In this document: positions 45,184 through 58,483 of the stretch, piece after piece
How positions within the stretch are numbered: the first letter of the stretch is position 1
Layout: the number at the start of each line of letters is the position of its first letter
NCBI RefSeq assembly: GCF_030445035.2
Contig: NC_080677.1
Span: 5,518,001 to 5,582,000, forward strand
From: Dasypus novemcinctus
Lineage: Eukaryota; Chordata; Mammalia; Cingulata; Dasypodidae
Direction: 5' to 3'
DNA: 64,000 nucleotides
Notes under the pieces: generated by a model
Told to the model about the DNA's origin: nothing
Databases searched by the model: none
What the model saw: only the letters and a program-made list of their open reading frames with translations
Program-made: the position numbers and the translations under genes

Positions 45184-45790
45184 TGCCTTTGAAATTTATT
45201 GAGGTTTCTTTTACGGGGTGATGCCCAGTCCATTTTTATTTATTTATTTCTCTCCCCTTCCCCAGTTGTCTGTTCTCTGTGTCCATTTGCTGCATGTTCT
45301 TTTTGTCCACTTCTGTTGTTGTCAGCAGCACGGGAATCTGTGTTTCTTTTTTTTGTGTGTGTGTCATCTTGTTGTGTCAGCTCTCCGTATGGGCGGCACC
45401 ATTCCTGGGCAGGCTGCACTTTCTTTCGCGCTGGGCGGCTCTTCTTACGGGTGCACTCCTTGTGCGTGGGGCTCCTCTACGTGGGGGACACCCCTGCGTG
45501 GCACAGCACTCCTTGCGCGCATCAGCACTGTGCGTGGGCCAGCTCCACATGGGTCAACGAGGCCTGGGGTTTGAACCACAGACCTCCCATGTGGTAGACG
45601 GACATCCTAACCACTGGGCCAAGTCCGCTTCCCCAGTCAATTTTTAAAAGTTCTAAGTGTACTTGAAAAGAATGTATATTCTCTGCTTCTTGGGTGTAAA
45701 AATCTTTATAAATCTAATAGTTGGAAAATATGAATTGTATTTTTTGGGACTTTGATGTCTCTGCTTACTTTTTCAGTATTTAAAAGCTTG
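45184..45790 (-). mobile_element. Old L1M fragment (antisense), split by a SINE
   Basis: 45184-45237 and 45632-45790 join into antisense L1M text (gaaatttattgaggtttctt, then aagtgtacttgaaaagaatg). This parallels the same L1 region at 9240-9330. Confidence 0.75.
45238..45631 (-). mobile_element. DAS SINE (tRNA-Ala-derived), full length
   Basis: Antisense copy with tail at the left (tttatttatttatttctctc) and tRNA-like head at the right (tttgaaccacagacctccca, about 45570). It keeps the longer linker (ttgtgtgtgtgtcatcttgt) absent from the copies at 4554 and 10297. The target duplication is 14 bp with one mismatch: cccagtccattttt at 45224-45237 and cccagtcaattttt at 45632-45645. Confidence 0.95.
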
Positions 45791-45799
45791 GGAATCGTT

Positions 45800-46600
45800 T
45801 GTTAAACGACCCAGCTCAGCAAAAGAAGAGGATTCAAATAAAGGGCAAATGTCGAACTTTTTCAAAAAATGAATCAAATTAGATTAAAAACTCAAGAAAC
45901 AATTTTAAGAAAAAAAATTAGCATTTCAGACAAATTAAATTAAGGGAAATACTGAAACATGCAAAAGAAAAATATAAATGAGAATCCAGATACAAAAAAG
46001 ATAATAGAGGAAAATAAAAATTACAAGAATGGTTTTATAGACATACATTTTATAATAAATTTGGAAATTTAGTAGTGAGGATAACATTCTAAGAAAACGT
46101 CACTAAATTTGACTGAATAGTAGAAATTCCAAGTAAGTTAATAGTAAAAGAAGTGGGAATTTTTTTTGAAGAATTTCTACCAAAAAGCTGTCTATAGATG
46201 TACATGATACTATAGGTAATTTTTCTTATATTAAAAAAAAAATTCATTCCTTTACCACATAATCTATTTCAGAAATAAGAAGCTGGAAACTCTGATTTTA
46301 TCACATAATTAGTGAGGCTATGATAGAAGAATATAAAAAAGCACAAAGAACAATGCATATCTAAGGTTATTTTTGAATATAAGTGCAAAATTTTAGTCAT
46401 CTACATTTAAAGTGCTTACGAGAATAAACACCAAATGTGGTGTTTCCCTCCCAGAAATATAAGAATGACTTAATGTCAGGGAATCCTGTAATATGATGCA
46501 ATACATCAGTAGGTCAAATAAGAAAAAAAAAAGTGGTGCTGAAATTTATGGCAAAAAGTTCTTTAAAATTTGATACCTAATTTTAAAAAGCTTACTACAT
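45800..46600 (+). mobile_element. Probable decayed L1
   Basis: A-rich text with L1-like fragments (agcatttcagacaaattaaa; ttcagaaataagaagctgga). No frame survives and the family call is tentative. Confidence 0.4.
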
Positions 46601-49380
46601 TAGAGAATAGAAGACAGATACCTTTACATGAAAACTTATATATGTTTAGTGAACCAATATCATATCACTGGGGAATTGGGAGACAAAAAGCGATACAAGA
46701 TAAGTATGCAGTGAATTAAGAGGGTTTAGCTACTGACTGTGTGTGAGCATCTGTGGAGATGGAGGTGAAAATGACGATGTGCAGGCTTTGGATATGAACA
46801 GGTGGCACCATCACAGAAGTCAAAGCAAGAAAAGATGTTGAGCAATAAAATGTTCAACTATCAGTCAATTACAGTGGCTGATTTATACACAGATAATTCA
46901 CTGAATTGAGGCTTGCTCAAATTAATACAATGGACTTTTTTTCCCCCACCTGCCTCTGGATATTCCTTCAAAGGGAGGTAGTTTGTATCTTTCTATCCTG
47001 GCTAATTTATTATTAGGGTCCAAAAAATAATCTCTCCATTTCTTAGTAGAAATTGCCCTCTTTTCAACCAGCTGGTCCCTAGAGCATTGACTGTTTCCCA
47101 GAATCACTTTATTAACACATCTTTGTGTAGCAAAATTTTCCCAGAGATGACTTCTGATCCTGGAGCCTTAAAAAATAAAAAAATAAATAAATAAAAGAGA
47201 CTGTTGCAATTCCTCTTAGATTGCATGCTGTGGTTTCTCAAACACGGATGAAATCGGCGTTCCTTCTCAATCGAGTATTTTTAAATAGGTTTTTTTCTTT
47301 CTTGCCTTCCCTACCCATTGCCAAGCTCCCCCCAGTTACCAATTTGTGGGATGCCTCACCTACATTTCAGAAATCTATGTTTGAAATGTTCACCAATAGA
47401 GAGGATAGAGTGCTTGTCATTCAATCGGTAGCACAGACTGGGGATGGGCTGAGGGGAAAGACTGGATAAACAAGTGGGGGAAAGGTGAGAGTGAGCACCG
47501 TGCTTTCTCAAAGCTAAGCTGCATGCTTTCTCTTCTTAACACACTCCTGCCATTGGAAAGGATTTTATGATCAACATGTGATTAATATGTACAGCTTGAT
47601 ATGTATATCAAAGAGGTTAAAAGGTGGGAAACTAGCCTGTAGTATTCCCCCATCCTGTACTCTTACCTCTGTTATCAAATCTATGGTAGTTTTACAATCG
47701 ATGGCATCCTGGAATGGAGAAAAGAGCCCATTTCCCTCCTGGTGAGCCCTGCCTTGACTGTGAGCATGAATGACTGAATGTTTAACAGAGTAATTCGAAT
47801 AACTTGATTAAGTAACATATGACCATCCTGCTCTTGACCATTTGTGAAATAAATTCAGCTTCAGTGCAAAGCCGTGTCTGGAGTCAATGGGAAATCTATA
47901 TATGTATTTTTGGACAAGACATGCTTCCTTTAAACCCTAAAATACTGCTGACGATCTAGAGAAAATGGAACACTTCTAACTGGAAGAGGTTTGTTTTGCT
48001 TTTTTCACTTAACACAAACAGCAATTTTAATGGAAATTTCAAATAAACTTTTTAACAAGATGAAAAAAAAGATGAAGTCCAATGGATATTCACTGTTCCT
48101 TACAACTCCAAACACAGATTAAAATAAAATCCTGGGACATAGCAGAAGATGAATTTGGGTGATGGAGAGACAGGACATTAATGAAAGCTTTTCAGTGTAT
48201 TATGTGATTATTTTCCGCTTCGACCCTAAATGAATAAATTGAAGAAATTAACTGTTAGCCACTGCCAAAGCGGATTCCTGTTTGGCTCTTACGCGACCTG
48301 ATAGGCTTCTCATCTGCCAAAGTAGCCCTTGGTGAGGAACTCTGAGCCCTCCACGAAAGCTGAAGCTGTTCCTAAAAGTAACATCAGAGTAACCTAAGAT
48401 CATAAAAATATCCACACGTATTAGGAGGATGGGCACAATGTGCTGTGCTCCAAGAGGTGTTTTTCAGGTTCTGAATTGCAATGCATAATAATCAGACAAG
48501 CAAGACTGGAGGCATAGGTTGACTTTGATGCTAACTAACAGTTAAAACACTTTTGTCCATGGACAAGGTCGTACTTTGCTTATGTATTTAAATACATTAC
48601 TCGTCCCCCTCATCTCGCTTCTCCATTTTCAAAAGGAGCAAGTCAGTAAGTGTTACAATCTACGGTAGAACAAAATGGGGAAGGTGGCCTTTAGTTGAAA
48701 ATAGGAAATTAATTCTAAGAACTGCCAGCTTGAAACCCTAATCCTGATTCTTTCTACGAGATAATGACGTAAGAAGTTCCTCTGTATTGAGAGCAGCTCA
48801 GATAAGTTAGCAGTTTGGTAAGAATCCCCAGGAGTTGGAAACCTCAGTTCCGAACAGAAAATATTTGGTACTTACCACTCACTTATGCAAGGAACGAGCA
48901 TTCCTGCCATACCCAAGCAGTCACAAGGAACTCGGCAGCTCCCTTTCCCAAAGGCACGAGGGGCACTGAAGCTAGGGGCCAGGGCCCACTGTTTTAGCTC
49001 TGCCCGTCTACTTCTTGGCATTTTCACTTGGAAATATCAAACATAGTATGCTGCCGTGGAAAAAACTCAAAAGCCTTTTCTGGGAATCTTGTCTCTATCA
49101 GTTATGAACTGTCCATAAACCTATCACTACTTTTCTGGGAGTATGGCAAAGGGACCAATATCAGCTGTATATCCCAAAGGATTCTTAAAAGAATAAAAAC
49201 AAGACAGTGATAGAAAAATTGCTCTGGGCATTATGAGACATATGACATTATCATAGCGAAGTTAAGTGATTTATTTAGTTGAGTACTCTCAATTTTAAAA
49301 TAGTACTGTGAGTATAAAACCAGGGCATTCGCTGGTATTTTCCCATTTCTAGTGTTTTGTCACACCTTTCCCTGAAGGTG
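46601..49380. other. Long stretch without recognised gene or repeat
   Basis: Frames of 60-82 residues occur on both strands (for example plus 47221-47469) but have no domain and no splice context I trust. A short aaataaataaataaa run lies at 47180-47195. The stretch is probably unique or very old repeat. Confidence 0.4.
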
Positions 49381-49384
49381 AATG

Positions 49385-49645
49385 AGAGCTAACATGTATT
49401 GTGAACTAACTGTGTCTAATCTATATTGTATCTAATGTCATTATCAACATGTATGCCTATTACCTATTACATTGAACCTTATTAAATTATTAATTTTGTA
49501 GATAAAAATGATCCCATATTGGCTGTACATATCTTTCCAATCGAATGCTATCACTCTCACCTTATAGATGAAGAAAACTGGGGCTTAGGGGCATATAAAG
49601 TTTAGCCCAAAGTGAAAGACTTGGCAGAACAGGAATTTGATGCCA
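49385..49645 (-). mobile_element. MIR SINE fragment
   Basis: The right half has the antisense MIR core: accttatagatgaagaaaac, ggggcttaggggc, tttagcccaaagtgaaagac, then aggaatttgatgccagggtc. The left half is too diverged to place exactly. Confidence 0.65.
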
Positions 49646-49799
49646 GGGTCTATGGACAACTCAAGTCGCCTCACTTTTATTGCCAGCAGTTGAGTCAGCT
49701 TATCTCTACGTTTGCTCCATTCCCTGGGATGTCATTTTTTTGGACTTGAAATGACTTGGCACAGCTGGGTGTGCTCACCCCACTCCCCGCCCCCAACCG

Positions 49800-50095
49800 T
49801 CTTGGGCTTCATTTCCCTTGCATCAGGGCTTTTGCACATACTCTGCCTCCAGCAGTGCCCACTCCGTTCCTCTGAATGCAGTTGGAAGAGTCGTCCTTGC
49901 TGTGTTTGGTGTTTTTCACAGGGCTCATCGGCTCGTGTCTTGGCTCTTGATTATGTGTCCTTTTCATCCTCGGGCACATTCTGAAAGTTCAAGCCCTACC
50001 TAGGCTTCTGAGCATTGTCCAAGTCCCTTTGAGCCCACTTCCTTTTGAGGGCCCTGGACCATGAGATACAGTTTCTGTTTTTTTCCTCTGCTGAC
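49800..50095 (+). mobile_element. L2 LINE fragment
   Basis: The phrase catcagggcttttgcacata at 49821, followed by ctctgcctccagcagtgccc, is characteristic of L2 3' regions on plus. The remainder is diverged. Confidence 0.6.
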
Positions 50096-50394
50096 CCTGA
50101 CAGGGATTCCTGTAAAAGTCCATTCCTTCTGTATATACCCAAAGGTCACTTAGTTGGAAATCGAACCCACCCTTCCCGGATAATATTCAGATCCATGTTC
50201 CTGTTTACCAAGTTGTGACAATATGAAGGAGACTGTACTGAGTCGTCTGTATTTTAGAGAGAAATTCCCCATTTGTAAGTTGGTGCATCTGCCCACTGCC
50301 CCAGAGCTGTTCTCAACCATGTACTTGCTTGAGTCATTGAGTAATACGCTCCAACACATGCTTGAGTTTTCATGCAGCTTGTAGTCTTGACTGA
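50096..50394. other. Unassigned sequence
   Basis: Nothing recognised. Confidence 0.3.
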
Positions 50395-50397
50395 TCA

Positions 50398-50610
50398 CTG
50401 TTTGCCAGGTGCTGTGTGGCATACTTGACCTGTACTCTGTATTTTAATTCTCATACCAATTGTCTGCGTTGGGCGCTATTATTAACCCACTGAAGAGGTG
50501 AAGAAGCCGAAGCACAGGGAGACTGATTTGGGCAGTTCTTGGTCACGATTCTCTATCGCCTCCCTAGGTTGGATCTTGAATCCTCTCTGTGCTTACCTAA
50601 ATAATTAATG
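50398..50610 (-). mobile_element. MIR SINE fragment
   Basis: Antisense order: ttgccaggtgctgtgtggca, a gggcgctattattaaccca block, gaggtgaagaagccgaagca, then ggttggatcttgaatcctct. Confidence 0.7.
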
Positions 50611-51165
50611 CCAAGCTGTTCTATATAAATGTGCACAGGTATGATTCAATAGCCAGATTAAACAGGACTTTTAATCCACAAAGCTATAAATATATTCATA
50701 TCTTCTGTCAAGTAAACAAATCTTTTGATAATTAGATAACACCATTTTTTCCCCCAGCAGTCGCCTGGGGCCCTGGGGGAAGATCCCCCAGCTAAGATCA
50801 AATGTCATGAAGCACGAGCCAAAGCCACAAGCAACGAAGCCCGTCTCAAGAGCTATTCCTGCTATATTGTACAGCATTTATGGAAACACTTGAGAGGGTA
50901 CTTTATACCCGGGGTCTTGTTGCTGAGCCACAAGATGCCAAGAACCCCAGGAGTAATGGGCTGGGGTTTTGAGGGACTTCTCCTCTTGTTAGCATATCAA
51001 ACTCAGTTTAGGAAACTCCTTGTCATTTAGCCTTATTTTCCCTCTGGTCTTTTCTCTAGAAGATTATGTTTGTTCCATGATGCCTAAGCTAATGGAGAAC
51101 TATGGATGTGTTTCACTTATTTTTCTAATTTATGAACAATTCCTTGAATATGTTTCAGGTAGACA
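50611..51165. other. Unassigned sequence with a small GC hairpin
   Basis: A perfect inverted repeat, tgggggaagatccccca (50772-50788), is the only structured element I see. It has no U tract and is not a convincing terminator or RNA gene. Confidence 0.3.
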
Positions 51166-51167
51166 GC

Positions 51168-51285
51168 ATGCTACAGTAGAGCAGGCACGGTAGGCTGAGT
51201 CTGAAGATGTGGGCTTACATTCTGGCTCGACTACCCACTGGTTATGAAAACTTGGAAAATCACAAGTTTGTTCATTCATCCATTT
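51168..51285 (+). mobile_element. MIR SINE 5' half
   Basis: Plus-strand MIR start: acagtagagcaggcacggta, gggcttacattctggctcga, then ctacccactggttatgaaaa. Confidence 0.6.
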
Positions 51286-51487
51286 ATTCATTCACCTTTT
51301 CAGTTTTTACTAGGTTTCATACATAGGTTTAGGCCCAAGATGTGATATTGCATTTGTATTATTTTTCCTCTCTAAAAGGGCAATGAATGATTCTACTTCC
51401 TTAACTTCCAAATAGTTGTGAAATAAAACCTTCAGGTATTTGCAAACACCTTGTAAAGTTTAAAGCATGGCACAAATGCTGATGATT

Positions 51488-53690
51488 ATATCTGCCTTTT
51501 CTATTGTAAAATACACATGACCAAAAATTGACAATTGTAACCATTTTAAAGTGAACAATTCAGTGACATTAAGTACACCCACAATTTTGTGCAATCATCT
51601 TCACTATCTAGCTCCAGGTGGAATCCCCATACCCGGTAAACAGTCACTCCCAATTCCCTCTTGCCCCCAGCCCTGGCAATCAATAATCGGACTTCTGTCT
51701 CTGTGGGTTGTCTGGGTATTTTGTTTATCGATCCATCTGTTGCTGGACATTTGGGTTGCTTCTACCTTTTGCCTATTGTGAATAGTGCATGAACATGCAT
51801 GCACATGTTTTTGCTTAAATATTTGGTTTGAATTCTTTGTGGGAACATACCTAGGAGTGGAATTGCTGAGTCAAATGGTAGTTCTATGTCTAACTTATTG
51901 AGGGTCAGCCAAACTGTTTTCGTCCATGGTTGCACCTTTTTAAAATCCAGCAAGCAGTATATAACGATTCCAATTTCTCCACATCTTTGCCAACATTTAT
52001 TTGCTATGTGTTAAATTATAACCTTCTTAGTGGGTCTGAAGTGGCATCTCATTGTGGTTTTGGTTTGCATTTCCCTAATGACTAAGGAAGTTGAGCATCT
52101 TTTTATGCTCTTGTTGGTCATTTGTGTGTCTTATTTGGAGAAATGTCCATTCAAGTACTTTGCCCACTTTTAAATTGGGTTGTTTGTATTTTGGTTGCAG
52201 TATTGTGTTTTTTATATGTTCATATTAGATCCTTACCAGATACATGGCTTGCAAATATTTTCTCCTGTTCTGTAGGTTTTCTTTTCAATATCTTGATAGA
52301 GGCTTTTGATGAAGTTCAATTTATCTATTTGTTCTGTTGCTTGTGTTTTGATGTTCATATCTGAGAAAATAATGCCAAATTGAAGGTCATGAATATTTAT
52401 TCCTATGCTTTCTTCAAGAGTTTTATAGTTTTATATCCTACTTAGGTCTTTGATTCACTTAGACTTAAATTTTTGATTATGGTTTGAGGTAAGGGTTCAA
52501 CTTTATGCTTTTGCATGGGGATATCCAGTTTCCCCAGCACCATTTGTACTTTACTCTTTGAATGGTCTGGGCACTCTTGTTGAATATCAATTTACCGTAG
52601 AAGTGTGGGTTTATTTCTGAATGCTCAATTCTATTTCACTGATGTTTTTGTTTATCCTTGTGCCAGGACCACACTGCTTGGATTACTGTAGTTTTGAAGT
52701 AAGTTCTGAAAACAAAAAGTGTGAGCCCTGCAACTTTATTCTGTGCTTTCAAGATTATTTGTTATCTTGGGTTTCTTTTAATTCCATATGAATTTAAGGA
52801 TCAGTTAGTTCATCTCTGCAAAAAGAACAACAAAAACTTTGGGATTTTAATAAGGATTACATTCAATCTGTGGACAACTTTGGAAAGCAATACAACCTTA
52901 ACAATGTTAAGTCTTCCAGTTCATGAACTAGTTATCTCAGTAAGTCTTTCTATATTTTTAGGTTTTCTTTAATTTCTTTCAGTTTTGTAGTTTTCTTTGT
53001 TCATGTCTTTCATCTCCTTGGTTAAATTTATTCCTATTTTACCCTTTTGGATGCTATTCTAAATGGAATTGTTTTCTTCATCTCCTTTTGGATTGCTTAT
53101 TAGTGGTGTTTAGAAGTACAACAGCTTATTGCAAACTTGTTGACCTCAGTTATTCATTCAAATAGTTTTAGTAGATTACTGAGATTTCCATATGTACATG
53201 ACCATGCCTTCTGCATATAGAGAAAGTTTTACTTCTTCCTTTCCAATCTGGATATACTTTATTTAGTTTTCTTGTCTAATTTCCCTGGGTAGAACTTCCA
53301 GTACAATGTTGAGCAGAATTGATGAAAGTGGACATATTTGTCTTGATCTTTTTGGGGAAAAGAATTCAGTCTTTTTCTATTAAGTAAGATGTTAACTTAC
53401 TTAATAGATGCCATATTTTGTCAAATATTTTTCCTGCATCTATTGGGAATAGCATATGATTTTTATTCTTTATTTTATTGAAATTGTATATTACATCAAT
53501 TGATTTTCAGTAGTTAAACCAACCTTGTATTCCTAGGTTGACTCCTACTTGGTACATACACACACAATATAATTCTTTTTATATGCCATTGGATTTGGTT
53601 TGCTAGCATTTTGTTGAAGATTTTTGCATCTAAATAAGAGACCTTGGGCCATTGTTTGCTTGTGAAGATTTTGCTGGCAAAGGGATTTTA
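51488..53690 (-). mobile_element. L1M LINE, 3'-anchored antisense copy
   Basis: The antisense 3' end begins about 51503 (ttctattgtaaaatacacat, aaagtgaacaattcagtgac). It runs through late and middle ORF2: tgggaacatacctaggagtg (51840), agtttccccagcaccatttg (52528), ccagttcatgaactagttat (52916). About 2.2 kb survives and all frames are broken. Confidence 0.88.
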
Positions 53691-54450
53691 GAATCCTTGG
53701 GAGGGAAGATCAGGGCCAGGAAGTAAATGTTCCAAGGCTCCTACCTCCCAGGAAATTTCTCCAAATGATAAAATGATGCAGAAGAAGCAGGAAAATGTGT
53801 ACTATGATTTCTATTTACTTTTGACACTTATATTTAATGTAATCAATTTCATCCCATTTATAGAATTTCTTTTTGAACTGACTCAAGAGACAGGAAATAA
53901 TCTGTACAAGACTTGCTGTAATCCTTACATCAAGTGGCAGATATGCTTTTGAATGGATTAGACTTTTCCCACTCTGTTTTCTGTATGTATTTATGGAATG
54001 ATCTTTGAAAAGCCTATTTAAAATAGCATGAGCCTGTCTTATGTGTGGCTGATGTCAGCTTCTAGAAATGTTAGGATTCATTTTTTAATCACAACATTAA
54101 CTGGAATTAGTAACTGAGAACTAAAATGGAGTACTTCCAATGTTTTTTGAGGTTGTGTCCACATGGCATTTTTCTTTTAATTTCTCCCCAGCCCAGAAAA
54201 TTAATAGCGCATACATGCACATGCAAATGCACAAATGTATATATGTATGTGTGTATGTATCTGAATGTGTACATGACTAAACATAAAATATGAAAATATG
54301 TGAGAAATATGAGATGGTTCACAGAGATGTCCTGGGTTAGCTTACGTATAGGTTTGGAATTGCTGCATTGTTTAAACAGTGAAACAGTGCACAGAATTAA
54401 TTTTCTCATGTTAGGTTGTTTATTTCCCTTCCCATTTTCATAGTAGCTTT
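53691..54450. other. Unassigned sequence with small TG/TA-rich patch
   Basis: A tgtatatatgtatgtgtgta patch lies at 54235-54256. The 185-codon minus frame at 54107-54664 is long for this composition but shows no domain, and its first half reads through this patch. Confidence 0.3.
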
Positions 54451-56925
54451 CACATAGATTTGAGGACTGCGAGGCCAGCCTTAGCTGTTGAATTTTGTTC
54501 TGATGAACTACAACTGAACATCCAGTGCTGGGACTTTGTTGCAGAACCAGATGGAAGGGGAGCTTTGTGGCTGCTTGCTCCCACCCTCGCCCGTAGGGGA
54601 AGGCTGCCCAGCTCCCCGTGGGAGCCTCACTGCTCCGGGCAGCAGCAGAGCCTGTACTTCCCATCGGGTGCCTTCCTGCAAGCTAATCTTCTTCCATTTC
54701 CTGCTGAGTGTGGCGATTGCCTAGTCCCTCCAGTATTGCCCCACTTCCTCTATTTGGAGGCCCTCGCCTACCCTTTCCTAATTCACCTTCATGACGTGTG
54801 TGACACCGTGCTCCATGAAGTTGTCACAATTTTGCTTCACTTGCTGTGGTTGCTCCTCTCTCTCGAGATTTGGTGGATGCCATTTCCAGAAGGAACACCA
54901 TCTACAGCCATGCAGGCAAGGAAAGAGGCGGGCTTGGGGTAGAAGACTAAGCTCTAGTCTTAGTTGAAGTTGGAAGACTTGCCCATCAGGGCAAGCAAAA
55001 TGGGAACCGGAGAGGTCCATGGTGCTGAAGATACTGTCTGGCCCTGGAGAGTCTGCACAGGAAAGTGTCCAAGGCACACAGCCTTCTCCATCAGGGTTCA
55101 GGAGGTGTCAGGATCCTACCCATAGAAGGAAAAGACACAGAGCCCATCAGCCAAATGATGGCAGGCAGCAGAGTCTGATCTGGAAAATTGGTTCCTGGAA
55201 GCTGGCTTCAGCCACGTGGCGAGGAGTTCAGACACATGAGTCCTGACATACGCAAGGTGTTGCTGGAGGACTGGATGGACACTGAGAAGAAGCTCACAAA
55301 GTCTTTGTCCACAGTTTGGGGTGTGAAAAGAGCATGGAGAGCTGGCAACTGGGGACCAGAACATAAACTATTCATTCAGCCTAGCCCTAAGGCTCCCTGG
55401 TGGCCTTGCGCCCATGCTTCCCGCAGTGCCTCTGGCTTTGTAACAGCCGTGGGAGCAGAGTGAGGGGGGCTACCAAGCAGCACCTTTTCAAACAACAGGA
55501 CCCTCCAGGCAGGAGTCTCAGTCCCAGCGTGGGCCCTCTTGTGTGACCTTCCTGGGCTGAGAGCATCTTCTGACGCCGCACTAAGAGGAGATGGTCTCTG
55601 TGACACTTTGTGGCATTAAATTCTACAGTCATGATTATCCAGAAACAAGACCTTGGTGAATATAACAGTATGCTCTAGGGAGCTTCGAGGGTGCCTACTG
55701 GATTGGCTGGGTAAAGCCTTTGGCTGGCGAAAGTCTTGGCAGAAATCCTGCAACCATAGAGCAGGGAGGAGCCTCTGGGAAGGCAGCCAGGGATTACTGT
55801 TCCAAGGTAGCATTTCAGGGAGCCAAGCTGTAATGTAGACACAGCCAAAAGCACTGGCCTACCACCTTGACGCACTGTGACATGACTCAAGGCCGAGTAA
55901 ATTGAGAATTAAGTGAAAGGACATCCCTGTCACCACCGCGGTGCATCAGAGCAATTCAGCATTTCCAAACGGTTGGGGAAATTCACAAGCGCCCCTGAAG
56001 TTTTTTCCAATCTTCGAGTACATTATGGGGATATTTTGCTACCACTTCATTGGTATTAGGCACAAATAACAATAGCAATAACTGGACAAATCTCTATGCT
56101 CATTTCACCAATTGATATCAGAGGCAAAGTTTAAATGCCTGAGAGAAGAATCATCTGTGAGAATGCATTGGGAGGCTGTGATGCAAGCCCCCTTATCAAG
56201 GTTACAGTGTGTGCTTGGCATCGATTTCATTATCTCCCATTTCCTACTTATAATGTAATGACCAGCCTTTTCCTGTTACCCAAGGGTAGCAATTTCCACT
56301 TTAGAGAACATATTTCTTACATATCCTTTGGTAATCATGGACAGCCTAGTGATTTCCCCTTGTTCTCTGTACAAGAGCATCCTGCTCTTTTTCAGGTAGA
56401 AATGGCAGACCCTCCTCTCCCTCACAGGCAGGAAACCTGCGGCAGAAACCCTGCTTAACCACCTGGGATTGCACATCTCATGTGACAGTGGAAGTTGATG
56501 TCTCTGAAAGCCAGAAAAGAGCCACTTCCCAGGTTGTCATCAAGACTTGCCCACTTTCTTCAGATGGCAGCCTTGCTGCACGGGAGGAGAGGGCTTCACT
56601 GCCCTTCCTGGAAGGTGTTGCAAAAGTGAGGCACTTTCCCACAGTGCTAGTAGGTGGTGAGGGTGCAAGCCAGGTGCATTTGGAGCTCCAAGGTCAAGAG
56701 GAAGCCAGCTTGGGGAGCTGTGTCCCTGGGGCCAGAGGAAGGGCGAAAAGCCCCTAAGGACAGGGCTAGATGATATATGAGCAGCCTGATGCTTTAAGAA
56801 AAGTCTAGGGAAAATCTGTCCTGTGTCCTGCTTGTGGGACCCTCAAGATGTAACTGCAGGGGCTGGTTGCAGGAAAGATCCAGGTGAGACTGGAAGGGGA
56901 CACCTGCCGTCATCAAAGATAATTA
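54451..56925. other. Moderate-GC, repeat-poor stretch without recognised gene
   Basis: This is the least repetitive part of the window. Frames of 80-160 residues exist on both strands but overlap each other. They show no domain, signal peptide or paired splice signals that I can defend. Conserved non-coding or unknown exons cannot be excluded without comparison. Confidence 0.4.
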
Positions 56926-56929
56926 CTGG

Positions 56930-57150
56930 AATTATAGTGCAGACACTGTTCCAGGCCTCAGACACACATGGCTGCATCATTGTCACGTGTAAATAGCATG
57001 CACAATTTCCATCCAGAAAACCCTGGAAACACGTAATATTCCTGCTATCCAAACACAGAAGCCGAGGCTGTCCGAGGTTAAAGAATTTGCCAAATGTCAC
57101 AAAGCTGGTAAGGGAGGAAAATGAGATTCCAACTCAGGAGCATTTGGCTC
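56930..57150 (-). mobile_element. MIR SINE fragment
   Basis: Antisense MIR core is clear at 57055-57150: acacagaagccgaggctgtc, gaggttaaagaatttgccaa, atgtcacaaagctggtaagg, then gagattccaactcaggagca. Confidence 0.8.
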
Positions 57151-57256
57151 CATCGCCCATGATTTTCTCTTGTCACTCAGTCCAGAGAAGCAGTACGGCT
57201 ACGCCCCTGGAGCTTGTCGGGACTGCAGACCTGCTGAGGTAGACACTGTACCCTCT

Positions 57257-57533
57257 CTTTCTTTTATTTTTTTGTCTTTATTTTTTTAATATTACATTAA
57301 AAAAATGAGGTCCCCATATACCCTCACCCCCCTCACCCCACTCCTCCCCCCATAACAACAATCTCCTCCATCATCATGAGACATTCATTGCGTTTGGTGA
57401 ATACATCTCAGAGCACCGCTGCACCTCATGGTCAATGGTCCACATCATAGCCCACTCTCTACCGCGTTCCACCCGGTGGACCATGGGAGGACATACAAAT
57501 GTCCGGTAACAACTTGCATCTCCCTGAAGCATT
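57257..57533 (-). mobile_element. Young L1-like 3' end, 5'-truncated
   Basis: Reverse-complement match to 7370-7700 and 75-287. The T-rich tail complement is at 57260-57295, the C-rich tract at 57321-57351, then tcctccatcatcatgagaca. It is truncated near 57533. Confidence 0.9.
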
Positions 57534-57539
57534 TTGGAG

Positions 57540-58480
57540 TCACATTTCAGCTTGAGGGCAAGGTGGTGGTCGCTCTCCAGATCAGGAAGAGGCTGGAGAA
57601 CCTCTGGGGTAGAAGCTCTGAGACGTAATAAACAATATAATGTATAAAGGATGCCCCCAGCAAATTAATGCTCTATCTGTGATAATAAAGGGAAATGATG
57701 GCAGAGTGAGATCTCATGAAATGCACAAAAATTAGCAGATGTCCCCTTTCTAATTGTTTGTGAACTTATGAGCTTTTTCTCTCTGTCTTCATCCAGTCAT
57801 TCAACACGATTATTGATGATCTGAAGTCTTAGACAGAGACGGGTCCCCTCAGACTATTGTCTCGTCCCCCCCACCTGCGATCAATATGTAGGGATTAAAA
57901 TAGCACACCCACAGGCTTAAGATGGGTGTCCAGGGTGAAGTGATCAGAATCCACACATATTTTACCACTGAGCAATCTGCAGCAGTCTTTAGGAAAACGG
58001 GTATCTCCTAAATCAAAGCAAAAAAATGTTTTGCAGAAACCAAATGAGACTATAGTTCAATCAGTGGTAGCAACATATCTAAGACATATCAATAGAAGGG
58101 AAATAATTTAGGAAGGGTAGAAGGGGGAAAGAGTGAGCGGGTGCCTTTCAACAGTGCCCAAAAGGAGGGAGATCAGACTGTGCAGACATTAGCATTTCAG
58201 AGACTGGAAAATTTCCCTCAATTCCTGGCACCCCAAAATCAATCGTGTTTAATCTGAAAAAATCTGAGGCCTAGAACGCTGGCTTGGAAATGTCACCAAA
58301 CTAGTGAGCAGCCCACCCTGGTGATGACTCGTCTCCTTTCCTGATGCGACTCTGTAACCTCATCAACTGTCCCCCTACTTTCCTACAAGCCAATTAAATG
58401 GTCCACGGGCCTCCAATTTCCCCCCCATTCCACCTAATTCCTGAATTGATTTTGACTGTCACAGCCAGTACTTAAAGTTC
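57540..58480. other. Unique-looking sequence upstream of the CpG island
   Basis: Nothing identifiable; the frames are short. It leads into the CpG-rich region. Confidence 0.35.
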
Positions 58481-58483
58481 TGT

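Noticed and set aside
50772-50788. GC hairpin as terminator
   Set aside because: Mammalian context, no T tract, isolated 7-bp stem; likely chance.
54107-54664. 185-codon minus frame
   Set aside because: Runs through a TG/TA-rich patch, has no domain or splice context, and is opposed by an equally long plus frame.
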